From Vicinamibacteraceae bacterium (GTDB taxonomy: Bacteria; Planctomycetota; Phycisphaerae; Phycisphaerales; UBA5793): a DNA stretch of 64,000 nt. Position numbers and translations under genes: made by a program. Shown piece after piece: positions 25,425 through 33,531 of this stretch. The stretch spans positions 1-64,000 of the forward strand of contig WYBR01000028.1 in the NCBI GenBank assembly GCA_011525805.1, read 5' to 3'. Under the pieces are notes generated by a model. The model was not told where the DNA came from. It saw only the letters and a list, made by a program, of their open reading frames with translations, and made no database searches. Each line of letters begins with the position of its first letter. Positions within the stretch are counted from its first letter, which is position 1.

Positions 25425-27673
25425 CAGAGTTCAAACCTCTCGCTGAGCGCCTGGCGCGCGCGGCGGTACCACTGCCGGGCGAGCGGCTCGGATGGCCGGC
25501 TGAGGCGCACGCGCACGCGCGTTCCGGGCAGCGTGCCCAGCGCCGCCCCTTCGCCGCCCCCATCCAGGCCGCGCTCGCGCAGCGGCGTTCGCGGCCGGAG
25601 CGTGATGAGCCACTGCGGGGCGAGCGTCTGGCGACCCTGCGCATCCGTCGGGTCCAGGGCGATCCCGCCCCCGCGCACGTTCAGCGAGAGCGACTCGTGG
25701 GGCAGCGCCCGCGTCGCGGTGCGGCCGGACCGCTCTACGTCAAGGTCAAACTCGAGAACCTCGTCGAGGTGGTCGTACAGCCGGCCCTCGATGCGCACCG
25801 ACGCCGCGTCGGCCTCCGTCAGCCCGTTCGGAAACACCCACGCGAAGTCGCGGTCGTCCACAAAGGCGCGGATGACCATCTCATCGAGCGTGGCGAGGAG
25901 CATGAGCGGCTCGCCGCGCTGAATGAAGGCGCCGACCCGGCTGTGAAGTTGAGGAGCGACGATCAGGCCGCTGAAGGGCGCGCGAACGTCCATCTCCGCG
26001 ATGATCTCCTCGACCGTCTCGAGCCGATCGACCGCGTCGGCGTAGAGGAGGTCGGAGACCTGCCACTCCGAAACGCCCTCCGCGAGCGCGGCGTCGCGGC
26101 GCACGCGCTCAAGTTCGAGGCCGGCCGCGGCTCGGGCGAGTTGATGCTCCATCTCGGGATTGAAGAGCGTGAAGAGCGGCTCGCCCGCGGCGACCTCCTC
26201 CCCGTTGCTGACGTAGAGGCGCTCGAGGAAGCCGTCCTGCGCCGCCCGGCAGGTGAGGCGCTCGAGCGGATCGACCACGCCGATCGCGTGGACGCGCGCC
26301 GGCATCGGAACGAACCCGACGAAGCCCACCGCCAGCGCGATCAGCCCGAAGGACACGACGACGGCCCGCACGCGGACCAGTTGCAGACTCGGCTCGGTGA
26401 GGACGTAACTGAGCCCCTTGACGATCGGCGCCCCAAGCCACATCACCGCGCCGAACAGGCCCACAAGAAGGCCGAAGACGAAGTACTGCTGCGCCACGAA
26501 GAGCACGATGGTGAACATGACCAGAAGCCGGTACGGGAAGGCGAGCACCGCGTGCGTGACCATGATCGCCCCCTCCGTCCGGTCGTGCAGCGTCGGGCAC
26601 GGCTCGCCCTTGACGCCGAAGGCATACCGCCGCGTCATCCACTTGAGCAGTTCGTGCGAGCGCGTCGAGAGGTTGGGGATCTCAGCAAGGTCGGCGAGGA
26701 TGTAGTACCCGTCGTAGCGCAGCAGCGGGTTGATGTTGAACAGCAGCGTCGCCACCGACGCGACGAACATCACGTTGTACGCAATGGTGTGCGCCAGCCC
26801 GGCCTCGGTGCGGGCCCAGACGATCGCCGCGACGCAGGCGACCGCCATCTCGCACAGGACGCCGGCGCTGCTCACGAGAATGCGGCGCCACTTGCTCGGA
26901 AAGGCCCAACTCGCGGTCGCGTCGCAGTAGGGAATCGGCAGGACGATCATGAACATGATGCCGATCTCCGTCACGCGGCCGCCGCAGGCCTTGCACGCAA
27001 ACCCGTGCCCGAGTTCGTGGATCACCTTCAGCGCGAGGAACGAGAGCGAGAGCAGCGGGAGGTTCTCGACGGCGATGACGGAGTTGAGCGAGCCGGCCAG
27101 TTCCTCCCACCGCGGCAGCACGGCGCGGAGAGCCAGCGCGAAGAGCACGAGCAGCGCCAGCAGCCCCCAGCGGCTGAAGACGAGGCGCGCCGGCTCGGCG
27201 AACTTCGCGAGGAACCGCTCGGGGTTGAAAAGCGGCACGGTCCAGAAGAGGTAGTTGCCCGTAAACTCGCGGAAGCGCTGCTCGCGGATCTGCTCGATGC
27301 GCTCGCGCAGGCGCTGGATGTCCACGGGCAGGTCGTTGCGCAGCAGGCCGAACAACTGGAGTTGGGCGAGCAGGTCGATGCAGTCGCGCTGCGTCGGGGC
27401 CTCGTCGCCGAGTTGGGCGTTGCAGACGTCCCACGCCTCCTGCACCGTGCGCTGGCCGTCGAGCAGGCCCAGGAACCGGTACGCCGCCGCGTTGAATCGG
27501 TAAAACTTGCTGCTCGTCGGATCGCCGAGAATGAACCACGTCTGGCCGCGATACGTGTGCCGCCGCACCACGAGGTGGGCGCTGAGGCGCGGCTTGAACT
27601 CCGCGACGCGGTACCAGAGTTCACTGAATGTGCGGCTGATGTCGGCCATGTCGGGTTCACTCGTCGCGGGCAT
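25424..27673 (-). CDS. PqqD-like / M50 zinc protease / HlyD fusion membrane protein
   Basis: 749 residues. Residues ~40-115 resemble a PqqD-type winged helix, the recognition fold for peptide precursors (FYRFNAAAYRFLGLLDG, LLAQLQLFGLL). Residues ~165-450 form a multi-pass site-2-type protease with HELGH (219-223) and the third zinc ligand in NINPLLRYDGYY (Asp321). Residues ~455-650 are a membrane-fusion (HlyD/lipoyl-like) domain: CRAAQDGFLERLYVSNGEEV, VRAPFSGLIVAPQ, RVGAFIQRGEPL. The start may instead be the ATG at 27649. It is coupled by overlap to the SecA-like gene. It probably clips or exports a peptide or protein across the inner membrane; the substrate is unknown. Confidence 0.88.
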   Translation of the reverse strand: MPATSEPDMADISRTFSELWYRVAEFKPRLSAHLVVRRHTYRGQTWFILGDPTSSKFYRFNAAAYRFLGLLDGQRTVQEAWDVCNAQLGDEAPTQRDCIDLLAQLQLFGLLRNDLPVDIQRLRERIEQIREQRFREFTGNYLFWTVPLFNPERFLAKFAEPARLVFSRWGLLALLVLFALALRAVLPRWEELAGSLNSVIAVENLPLLSLSFLALKVIHELGHGFACKACGGRVTEIGIMFMIVLPIPYCDATASWAFPSKWRRILVSSAGVLCEMAVACVAAIVWARTEAGLAHTIAYNVMFVASVATLLFNINPLLRYDGYYILADLAEIPNLSTRSHELLKWMTRRYAFGVKGEPCPTLHDRTEGAIMVTHAVLAFPYRLLVMFTIVLFVAQQYFVFGLLVGLFGAVMWLGAPIVKGLSYVLTEPSLQLVRVRAVVVSFGLIALAVGFVGFVPMPARVHAIGVVDPLERLTCRAAQDGFLERLYVSNGEEVAAGEPLFTLFNPEMEHQLARAAAGLELERVRRDAALAEGVSEWQVSDLLYADAVDRLETVEEIIAEMDVRAPFSGLIVAPQLHSRVGAFIQRGEPLMLLATLDEMVIRAFVDDRDFAWVFPNGLTEADAASVRIEGRLYDHLDEVLEFDLDVERSGRTATRALPHESLSLNVRGGGIALDPTDAQGRQTLAPQWLITLRPRTPLRERGLDGGGEGAALGTLPGTRVRVRLSRPSEPLARQWYRRARQALSERFEL

Positions 27674-27746
27674 CCCACGATTCGCCCAGCCTCATCGTGG
27701 GCGTTGCTTCTTCACGCCACGATTCGCCCAGCCTCATCGTGGGCGT
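27674..27746. repeat. Tandem pair of short CCCACGAT...ATCGTGGGCG palindromes
   Basis: Copies at 27674-27703 and 27716-27746 share CCACGATTCGCCCAGCCTCA followed by TCGTGGGCG. Each can form a hairpin. They lie inside the operon, in the gap between the GAF/HlyD gene and the M50 gene, the first copy abutting the M50 start region. They could modulate mRNA stability or relative expression. Related to 719-796 and 16663-16703. Confidence 0.75.
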
Positions 27747-27753
27747 GGTCGCT

Positions 27754-29637
27754 TCACCACCAGAAGCGCAGACGGATCGCGTCGAAGAGCGGCCGGGTGT
27801 AGATCGTGAAGAGGTCGGTCCTCCGTCCCCACACCTTGGCCTGCCCCTCCATGCCCGGTCGCAGCCAGTCGGGCGGCTCGATCAGTTCGACTTCGACGCG
27901 ATACACGTTCTTCTGCTGAAGCACCTCGGAGGCGGGCGTGATTCGCGTCACGCGGAAGTTGATCTTTTCCGCGGGCCGTGCGGTCACGATGAGTGTGCCG
28001 CGCTGCCCCACCTCGACGCGCGCGATGCCGCTCTCGGGAATGAGCGCCACGGCGGTGATGGTGTCGAGGCGGGCGATTTCGATGAGCGGCCGGCTCGCCT
28101 CGACCACCTCGCCGAGGCGATCTTCAAGATCGCCCTGCGTCACCACGCCCGAGATCGGCGCGACGATCAACGCCTGATCGACGCGGTATTTCAAGCGCTC
28201 GGCATCCGCCTCCGCCACGCGGCGCCGGGCGTCGACCTGGGCGGCGTCGGCCGTCTTGCCCTGCGTGCGTGCCGCATCCGCCTGAATGCGCAGGCGCTGA
28301 ATCTCGCCGAGCGTGGCCTGGAGTTCCAGGCGATCCTCGCGCGTGTCGAGGGCAAAGAGCGGCGTCACACCCGCCTCCACGGCGTCCCCGGGCTTGACAA
28401 ACACCTCGTCAAGACGGCCGGAGTACGGCGGCGAGATCTCGCGCCGCTCGTCCGCGATGATGCGGCCCGTCCCCACCGCGCGGTCGCGCACCGGGACCGC
28501 CAGTGAGATCACCAGCAGCAGCAGCGCCGCGAGCAGAAACATCTTGATGCCTGTCTTCTGCGGCCCGACGAGCGTCTCGGAGAGATCAACGACACGGTCG
28601 CGGCTGACGGCGAGCACGCCGCGGTCAGCCATGCGCCGCGTCCACACCATCGGGCCGATGTATTCGGCGATGAGGCGCAGGAGGCGCAGCGTCGCGTCGT
28701 TGAAGGGGTCAGAGGCGTTTCGCTCCATGACGACGACGCCGATCAGCCCCTCCTCGATGCGAAGCGGGAAACTCGCGATCGCGCACGGGCCGAATCGCTC
28801 GCTCAGCGAGGCGTGCGCGCGGACGACGCGCCGCTCGGAGGGATCGGCGTCGGCGGGCTGGGGGAAGCGGATCTCGGTGTCCTGGTCGGCGCACTCCTCC
28901 ATCAGGGCTTCGAGCGCTTCGGCGAACTCGCTGCGGCGGTCGAGATGCTCCGCCCCGCCGATGGCGACGACGCGCACGCCGTGTCCGTGGACCAGCCCGA
29001 TCGACACGCGCAGGCAGCCGAAGCGGCGCTGAAGTTCGTTGCAGAACATCGCGGCCATCTCGGCCGTGTCGTGCCCCTGGTTGGACTTGTCGATGAGATC
29101 GAGCGCCTCGCGCAACTGGATCTTGGACTCGGCCTCGACGAACGCCTGCTGCCGCCAGAGGAACGCTTCGAACGCGAGGGTGCTCAGTTCGAGTCGCTTG
29201 AGCCCTTCCTCGAGTTCCTGCTCGGGCCGGTCGGGCACGATGCACAGCGACGCGCCGTGCGGCCGGCCGGCGAGCATGAGCGGCGCCGCCAGCACGCGGA
29301 ACTCCGGCTCGGCCGAGAGCAACCCCGTCGTCGCGGCCACCTGGTCGAGCACCGGCTTGTTCTCCCGCGCCGCCCGCGCCGCGATCTCGGTCAGCCGCCG
29401 GTACTGCTTGGGGGTGATCGCAAAGCGCGGATCGACCTCGTGCCGGACCGTCGAGCCGCCCGGCTGTTCGCGCGTCGGCCGCAGCAGGATGACGCCGGAG
29501 ACGGCCTGGACGAGGGCGCACTGCCGCTTGATGAGGTCCCCCAGGAACGCATCGACGCCGTGGCCGGGGCGCAGCGGCCCCGATCCCTCCACCTCCGTTG
29601 AGGTCGATGCGGATATGGAGACGACCTGTTCGTCCAT
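27754..29637 (-). CDS. Double-GAF / HlyD membrane-fusion protein
   Basis: 627 residues with an unusual sensor-plus-adaptor architecture. Two GAF-like domains occupy roughly residues 30-165 and 180-345 (second one with RVSIGLVHGHGVRVVAIGG and EEGLIGVVVMERN). One transmembrane helix follows (MFLLAALLLLVISLAVPV, ~380-398). The rest is a periplasmic HlyD/RND-type adaptor: ISPPYSGRLDEVFVKPGDAV, a coiled-coil hairpin, LIVAPISGVVTQGDLED, and a beta-barrel with VALIPESGIARVEVGQRG. Cytoplasmic ligand sensing could gate the adaptor. It is third in a five-gene minus-strand operon, between DUF3467 and the M50 fusion. Confidence 0.87.
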   Translation of the reverse strand: MDEQVVSISASTSTEVEGSGPLRPGHGVDAFLGDLIKRQCALVQAVSGVILLRPTREQPGGSTVRHEVDPRFAITPKQYRRLTEIAARAARENKPVLDQVAATTGLLSAEPEFRVLAAPLMLAGRPHGASLCIVPDRPEQELEEGLKRLELSTLAFEAFLWRQQAFVEAESKIQLREALDLIDKSNQGHDTAEMAAMFCNELQRRFGCLRVSIGLVHGHGVRVVAIGGAEHLDRRSEFAEALEALMEECADQDTEIRFPQPADADPSERRVVRAHASLSERFGPCAIASFPLRIEEGLIGVVVMERNASDPFNDATLRLLRLIAEYIGPMVWTRRMADRGVLAVSRDRVVDLSETLVGPQKTGIKMFLLAALLLLVISLAVPVRDRAVGTGRIIADERREISPPYSGRLDEVFVKPGDAVEAGVTPLFALDTREDRLELQATLGEIQRLRIQADAARTQGKTADAAQVDARRRVAEADAERLKYRVDQALIVAPISGVVTQGDLEDRLGEVVEASRPLIEIARLDTITAVALIPESGIARVEVGQRGTLIVTARPAEKINFRVTRITPASEVLQQKNVYRVEVELIEPPDWLRPGMEGQAKVWGRRTDLFTIYTRPLFDAIRLRFWW

Positions 29638-29689
29638 GCTCGTGCCTTCGACTTACCTCTCGCCCGCCGTCTCCGCGAGGTTCGCGCTC

Positions 29690-30031
29690 TCAGCCGGCCT
29701 GGCTCTGCTGCCCGTCCCGGGTCTGCTTGATGTCGATCTCGCCGAAGCGCTCCTCGTGCTGGCGGACCAGGTTGGCGAGCGTGAGCGCGAGGCGCTTGGT
29801 GTTGCGCCAGTTGAGAATGACCTGGTTGCGCACTTTGAAGAGCATCTCGTTGGAGCGGCCCGGCACGAGGCGGTTCATGCCGAAGTCGAGAATCACCTCC
29901 TCGATCGAGCCGTCCGTGCGGAAGGTGTTGCAGTAGGCCGACGTCATGTCCGACTCGTCGATTCGAAGGGTCATCTCGCGGCGCTGGCCTTCCGCTTCCG
30001 GGTTTGATGCTTGTGGTTTCTGCTCGGCCAC
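29690..30031 (-). CDS. DUF3467 family small protein
   Basis: 113 residues from a GTG with AAAGGA about 7 bases upstream, preferred over a longer start that would overlap the next gene. After ~20 polar residues comes the DUF3467 core: MTLRIDESDMTSAYCNTFRT, EEVILDFGMNRL, KVRNQVILNWRNTKRLALTL and a final helix. Such proteins are small, cytoplasmic and of unknown function. Its conserved-looking position between two adaptor genes suggests a role in the same assembly, for example regulation or a chaperone-like role; this is inference. Confidence 0.85.
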   Translation of the reverse strand: MAEQKPQASNPEAEGQRREMTLRIDESDMTSAYCNTFRTDGSIEEVILDFGMNRLVPGRSNEMLFKVRNQVILNWRNTKRLALTLANLVRQHEERFGEIDIKQTRDGQQSQAG

Positions 30032-30137
30032 TTGGGATCCTTTCGATTCAGGAGATGGCGGCGGGGCGTGCCGGTTCCCCGCGCCCTGCGTCCGGGGTTC
30101 GACCATCACCGGTTCCGGAGGTGATGGTAGGTTTGAC

Positions 30138-31100
30138 TCATGGAAGGGATCGGCGAAGCGCATCCTCCGCCTCCGGGAACTGCACCAGCGCGTGCAGCCC
30201 CGCAGGCAGGCGCTGCGGGTTGTCCACCTCGAGGCGAATGACGATCGAACTCGCGGAGGCGTCGGCCACGGGCGAGACCCAGAGGACGCGCCCCTCGACC
30301 GGAACGTCGCCGGGCACGTCGCGCCACCGCACGACCGCCACGCTTCCCGCCTCGGTCATCAGGCCGAGGCGGACGGGAACGGCCACGTCGAGCCAGAGCG
30401 GGTCGATTGCGACGATGTGGGCGACGGGCTGAAGGGCCTCAATCGTCTCGCCCTGCTCGACGGCGACGCGCGCCACGATGCCGTGGATCGGGCTGCGCAG
30501 CGTCATCTGGTTGAGCGTCGCGGATTCGCGGTCCAGGAGAATCCGCGCCTGCTCGCGGTCGCGCTGGGCCGCGGAGATGTCGATCTCGCGAAGGGCGGTC
30601 TCGGCCTGGGCGCGTTCGAGTTCGCGCGGCGCGGCCGCGCCTTTGCCCCGCATCTCCTTCACGTTTTCGAGGTCGTATTTCGCCAGTTCCGCCCGCCGCC
30701 GCGCCGCCTCGATCGCCGACTGGTCCTCCGCCGCGAGCCCCTGCGCCGCCACGGTGAACCGCTGCACGCGGTCGTCGAGTTGCGCAATCACATCGCCGGG
30801 CGCGACCAACTGGCTCTCCACCACCGGCACGCGGTCAATGGCGCCGGAATGAACGAACGCGAGCGTGATGGTCTGGCTCGGGGCGGAAATCGCGGGATAG
30901 CCCTCGGCGCGATACCCCTCAAAGAGCGGCGGACCCGTCCGGGCGGAGAGCGGCTGGGACGAAGGGGCCGCGCCGATCGGCACGAACGCCGCCGCCGCGA
31001 GCAACAGGACGGCCGCATAGCGCCTGCGGGTCTCTCGCGGCCGGTCGTGCGCGTGCTGGGCCTGGGCGTCGAGCCGACAACCACCGGTGATCCATTCCAT
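30138..31100 (-). CDS. HlyD/RND-type periplasmic adaptor protein
   Basis: 320 residues from an ATG with AAGGAG about 8 bases upstream. One N-terminal membrane helix or signal (AAVLLLAAAAFVPIGAA) is followed by an adaptor: SAPSQTITLAFVHSGAIDRV, VAPGDVIAQLDDRVQ, a coiled-coil hairpin (residues ~130-200) and TLRSPIHGIVARVAVEQGE. The domain order is that of RND or type I secretion adaptors. No inner-membrane pump or outer-membrane channel gene adjoins it. It is the first gene of the operon leading through DUF3467, GAF/HlyD and M50/HlyD to the SecA-like ATPase. Confidence 0.88.
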   Translation of the reverse strand: MEWITGGCRLDAQAQHAHDRPRETRRRYAAVLLLAAAAFVPIGAAPSSQPLSARTGPPLFEGYRAEGYPAISAPSQTITLAFVHSGAIDRVPVVESQLVAPGDVIAQLDDRVQRFTVAAQGLAAEDQSAIEAARRRAELAKYDLENVKEMRGKGAAAPRELERAQAETALREIDISAAQRDREQARILLDRESATLNQMTLRSPIHGIVARVAVEQGETIEALQPVAHIVAIDPLWLDVAVPVRLGLMTEAGSVAVVRWRDVPGDVPVEGRVLWVSPVADASASSIVIRLEVDNPQRLPAGLHALVQFPEAEDALRRSLP

Positions 31101-31290
31101 CGCGGAACTCCTTGGCGATCCAACTGGCTTGCTGCGGCGGCCGCATCCCTTGGCGGGGAGAGTCCATCTCTCGATGCGGCCCGCGCCTGCCGCCACCTCG
31201 CCACAATGGCGCAGGCCGCGGACCGGACGCTTCGGTCCGCCCGACAAGGCGTCTGGCAACGCCTCGGATCGTCGGGCACACCGATCCTAT

Positions 31291-31319
31291 GAATATAGCC
31301 TCGATTCGCGCGATTTCGA
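31291..31319 (-). promoter_or_regulatory. Predicted promoter of the HlyD-to-SecA-like operon
   Basis: On the minus strand TTCGAA (31319-31314) and TATATT (31296-31291) are spaced by 17 bases. The -10 box is a strong match in otherwise GC-rich DNA. It implies a leader of ~185 bases before the first gene's ATG at 31100. Confidence 0.48.
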
Positions 31320-31379
31320 ATCGCAGACAGGATTCTCGCCGAACTTCGCCGCGATCCTCCGCAGATTATCGGAACTCCA

Positions 31380-31943
31380 ATGGCCCGCGCCCCCGACAAC
31401 CTCAGCCCGTGGCGGACCATCTCGGGACGCGTTTTTCCGGTCGGCGACGACGTGGGCGCTGAGGCCATCATCGCCCCGGAGTACCTCACGTTCGATCTCG
31501 ACGACGCCGCCGAGCGTCGCTGGCTGGGCGCCTATGCCTTTGCATCGCTCGCCGAAACCGCGGGAGAGTTCGTCCCCGTCGGCGAGTTTCGATCGCCGTA
31601 CGCAATCGTCGTCGCGGGCAGGCGGTTCGGCCACGGCAGCGCCCGCATCCACAGTGCCGTGGCCCTGGCCGAAGGGGGGGTGCGGTGCGTCGTCGCCGAC
31701 ACCTTCGCCTCGGGTTTCCTTCGCGCGGCCACCAACGCGGGCCTGCTGCTCTGCCTGACTTTCGAGCAGCCGGGCGCCGGGCGGCTGATCGGTCGCGGCG
31801 CCAACGCGCAGATCGACCTGGCGACCCCGGCTCTGATCGCCGGACCGGAGCGAATCCCGCTCAACCCCCCTGGCGCGGTGCTCGAAATCGTCGAAGCGGG
31901 CGGGCTCGCGGCCAGGCTCCTCCGATCCGCACCGATCGATTGA
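31380..31943 (+). CDS. LeuD-like / aconitase-swivel protein
   Basis: 187 residues resembling the small (swivel) subunit of isopropylmalate or homoaconitate dehydratase. Matching segments are ISGRVFPVGDDVGAEAIIAP near the N-terminus and the substrate loop RRFGHGSARIHSAVALAEGG, followed by VRCVVADTFASGFLRAATNA. The family loop is usually NFGxGSSREHAP; here the second Ser and the Glu are altered (GSARIH), so substrate or activity may differ. No LeuC/large-subunit gene is nearby. Divergent from the export operon. The start at 31380 has only a weak GGAACTCC site. Confidence 0.75.
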   Translation: MARAPDNLSPWRTISGRVFPVGDDVGAEAIIAPEYLTFDLDDAAERRWLGAYAFASLAETAGEFVPVGEFRSPYAIVVAGRRFGHGSARIHSAVALAEGGVRCVVADTFASGFLRAATNAGLLLCLTFEQPGAGRLIGRGANAQIDLATPALIAGPERIPLNPPGAVLEIVEAGGLAARLLRSAPID

Positions 31944-31973
31944 CCCGGCACGCCGCTACGATCAGCCGCCGCG

Positions 31974-32498
31974 ATGCAGAACATCGAATTCAAAGCCGAA
32001 TTGCGCGACCTGACCCTGGCGCGCGCCCGCTGCCAGGCGCTCGATGCGACGTTCGTGCGGATTTCCGAGCAGCGCGACACGTGCTATCGCCTGCCCGACG
32101 GGCGGCTCAAGAAGCGCGAAGTGCCGGGGGAGGCGGCCGAGTGGATCTTCTACCACCGCAGCGACCGCCCCGTGCCCCGCATGAGCCACTTCATGCTCTA
32201 CTCCGACGAGCAGGCCCGCACGCGCTGGGGCGCCCTGCCCCTGCGCGAGTGGCTCGTCGTGCGCAAGGTCCGCGAATTGTGGGTCCTCGGAAACGTGCGA
32301 ATGCACCTCGACCAGGTCGAGAATCTCGGCCTGTTCATCGAGTTCGAGGCCCAGGTGAGCCGAAAGCACGACGTGAAGACCTGTCACGAGCGGATCGCCT
32401 CCCTGCGCGAGTCCTTTGGACCCATCCTCGGCGAGTCGATCGCGGGCAGTTATGCCGACCTGCTCGATCAGGCGCAGCGTGAACCGGCCGATGAATGA
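31974..32498 (+). CDS. CYTH (class IV adenylate cyclase / triphosphatase-like) protein
   Basis: 174 residues. The N-terminal QNIEFKAELRD corresponds to the ExExK strand of the CYTH tunnel fold. Basic and acidic strand residues follow in RLPDGRLKKRE, LVVRKVRELWVLGNVRMHLD and LGLFIEFEAQV, and the C-terminal helices YADLLDQAQ close the fold. CYTH enzymes hydrolyse or cyclise nucleotide or inorganic triphosphates using metal ions held by these Glu residues; which reaction applies here is not readable. It starts 30 bases after the LeuD-like gene, so they may be co-transcribed. Confidence 0.78.
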   Translation: MQNIEFKAELRDLTLARARCQALDATFVRISEQRDTCYRLPDGRLKKREVPGEAAEWIFYHRSDRPVPRMSHFMLYSDEQARTRWGALPLREWLVVRKVRELWVLGNVRMHLDQVENLGLFIEFEAQVSRKHDVKTCHERIASLRESFGPILGESIAGSYADLLDQAQREPADE

Positions 32499-32574
32499 GG
32501 CCGTATTATCAAGGTGCGCCGCGATGCCGGCTGCCGTTCGATTTGCCGCCGCATCCGCCGGCCGGAAGGGTGAA

Positions 32575-33528
32575 ATGAAGCCTCGAACACTCTCGCGCAA
32601 GAAGTCAGCCGGCAAGGGACGGCGGGCGATGCAGGTGGTCAGTTCGGGCATCCGGCGCTACCCGCGCGAGTTGTGGCGTTCGGTCCGCCGTGCTTCGCCG
32701 CGCGCCGTCGAGGAGGCGCCGTGGACCCTTCCTCCCGACTTCGAGATCCAGCCCCTCGCCGCCGCGTGGCTCGGACACGCCACGGTGCTCATCCGCGTCG
32801 CCGGCCGGACGATTCTCACCGACCCGGTTCTGTCGAATCGGATCGGGCCCAGCGTCGGCCGGCTCAAGGTCGGCCTCGGGCGCGTGAGCGAATTGCCGGC
32901 CCGGCCCGAGCACCTGCCGCCCATCGACATCATCGCGATCTCGCACGCCCACTTCGACCACCTCGACAAGCACACGCTCGCTCAACTCGCCCACTCGCGC
33001 ACGACGGTGGTGACGGCCAGGCACACGCGGCGGCTGATCCCGCGCGGCTTTCGTCGCGTCATCGAACTCGACTGGGGCCGTTCCATCGCCGTCGGCCCCG
33101 TGCGCCTCGGGGCGATCCGCCCGCGGCACTGGGGCGCCCGCGCCGCGTGGGACCGCCACCGCGGGTACAACAGTTATCTCATCGAAGCGGCGAGCCACCG
33201 CGTCCTCTACGCCGGCGATACGGCGCTGACGGCCGCGTTCAATCATCTCCGCGACATCGACCTCGCCATCTTCGGCATCGGCGCCTACGACCCCTGGGAG
33301 GCGGCGCACGCCACGCCCGAGCAGGTCTGGACGATGTTCAACGCCTGCGGCGGGCGGCTGCTCCTGCCCGTTCATCATTCGACGTTCAGGTTGAGCGACG
33401 AGCACCGCGATGAGCCGATCGACCGCCTCGTGCGGGCCGCCGGCGAACGCGGCCTGGCGCGGATCATCCGCTGCGGGTTGGGGGAGACGTGGCGCGCCGG
33501 CGGCGAGACGCGCGCCCGCGGCGCCTGA
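32575..33528 (+). CDS. Metallo-beta-lactamase-fold hydrolase (NAPE-PLD/UlaG-like)
   Basis: 317 residues; GGAAGGGTGA before the ATG at 32575 supports this start. The metal-binding motif is SHAHFDHLDKHTL, with further ligands in AIRPRHWG, LYAGDTALT and LPVHHSTFRL. The N-terminal AAWLGHATVLIRVAGRTILT and SNRIGPSVGR resemble the N-acyl-phosphatidylethanolamine phospholipase D branch, which makes phospholipid or other phosphodiester hydrolysis one option, but members of this fold have many substrates. No signal peptide. Its stop is 3 bases from the convergent cardiolipin synthase stop, which fits loosely with lipid metabolism. Confidence 0.85.
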   Translation: MKPRTLSRKKSAGKGRRAMQVVSSGIRRYPRELWRSVRRASPRAVEEAPWTLPPDFEIQPLAAAWLGHATVLIRVAGRTILTDPVLSNRIGPSVGRLKVGLGRVSELPARPEHLPPIDIIAISHAHFDHLDKHTLAQLAHSRTTVVTARHTRRLIPRGFRRVIELDWGRSIAVGPVRLGAIRPRHWGARAAWDRHRGYNSYLIEAASHRVLYAGDTALTAAFNHLRDIDLAIFGIGAYDPWEAAHATPEQVWTMFNACGGRLLLPVHHSTFRLSDEHRDEPIDRLVRAAGERGLARIIRCGLGETWRAGGETRARGA

Positions 33529-33531
33529 GTC

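Noticed and set aside
23337-27802. Long plus-strand open frames (861 and 701 residues) across the SecA-like and M50 genes
   Set aside because: Amino-acid composition is shadow-like (Arg/Ala/Asp/His-rich, no domain). The minus-strand proteins carry all motifs.
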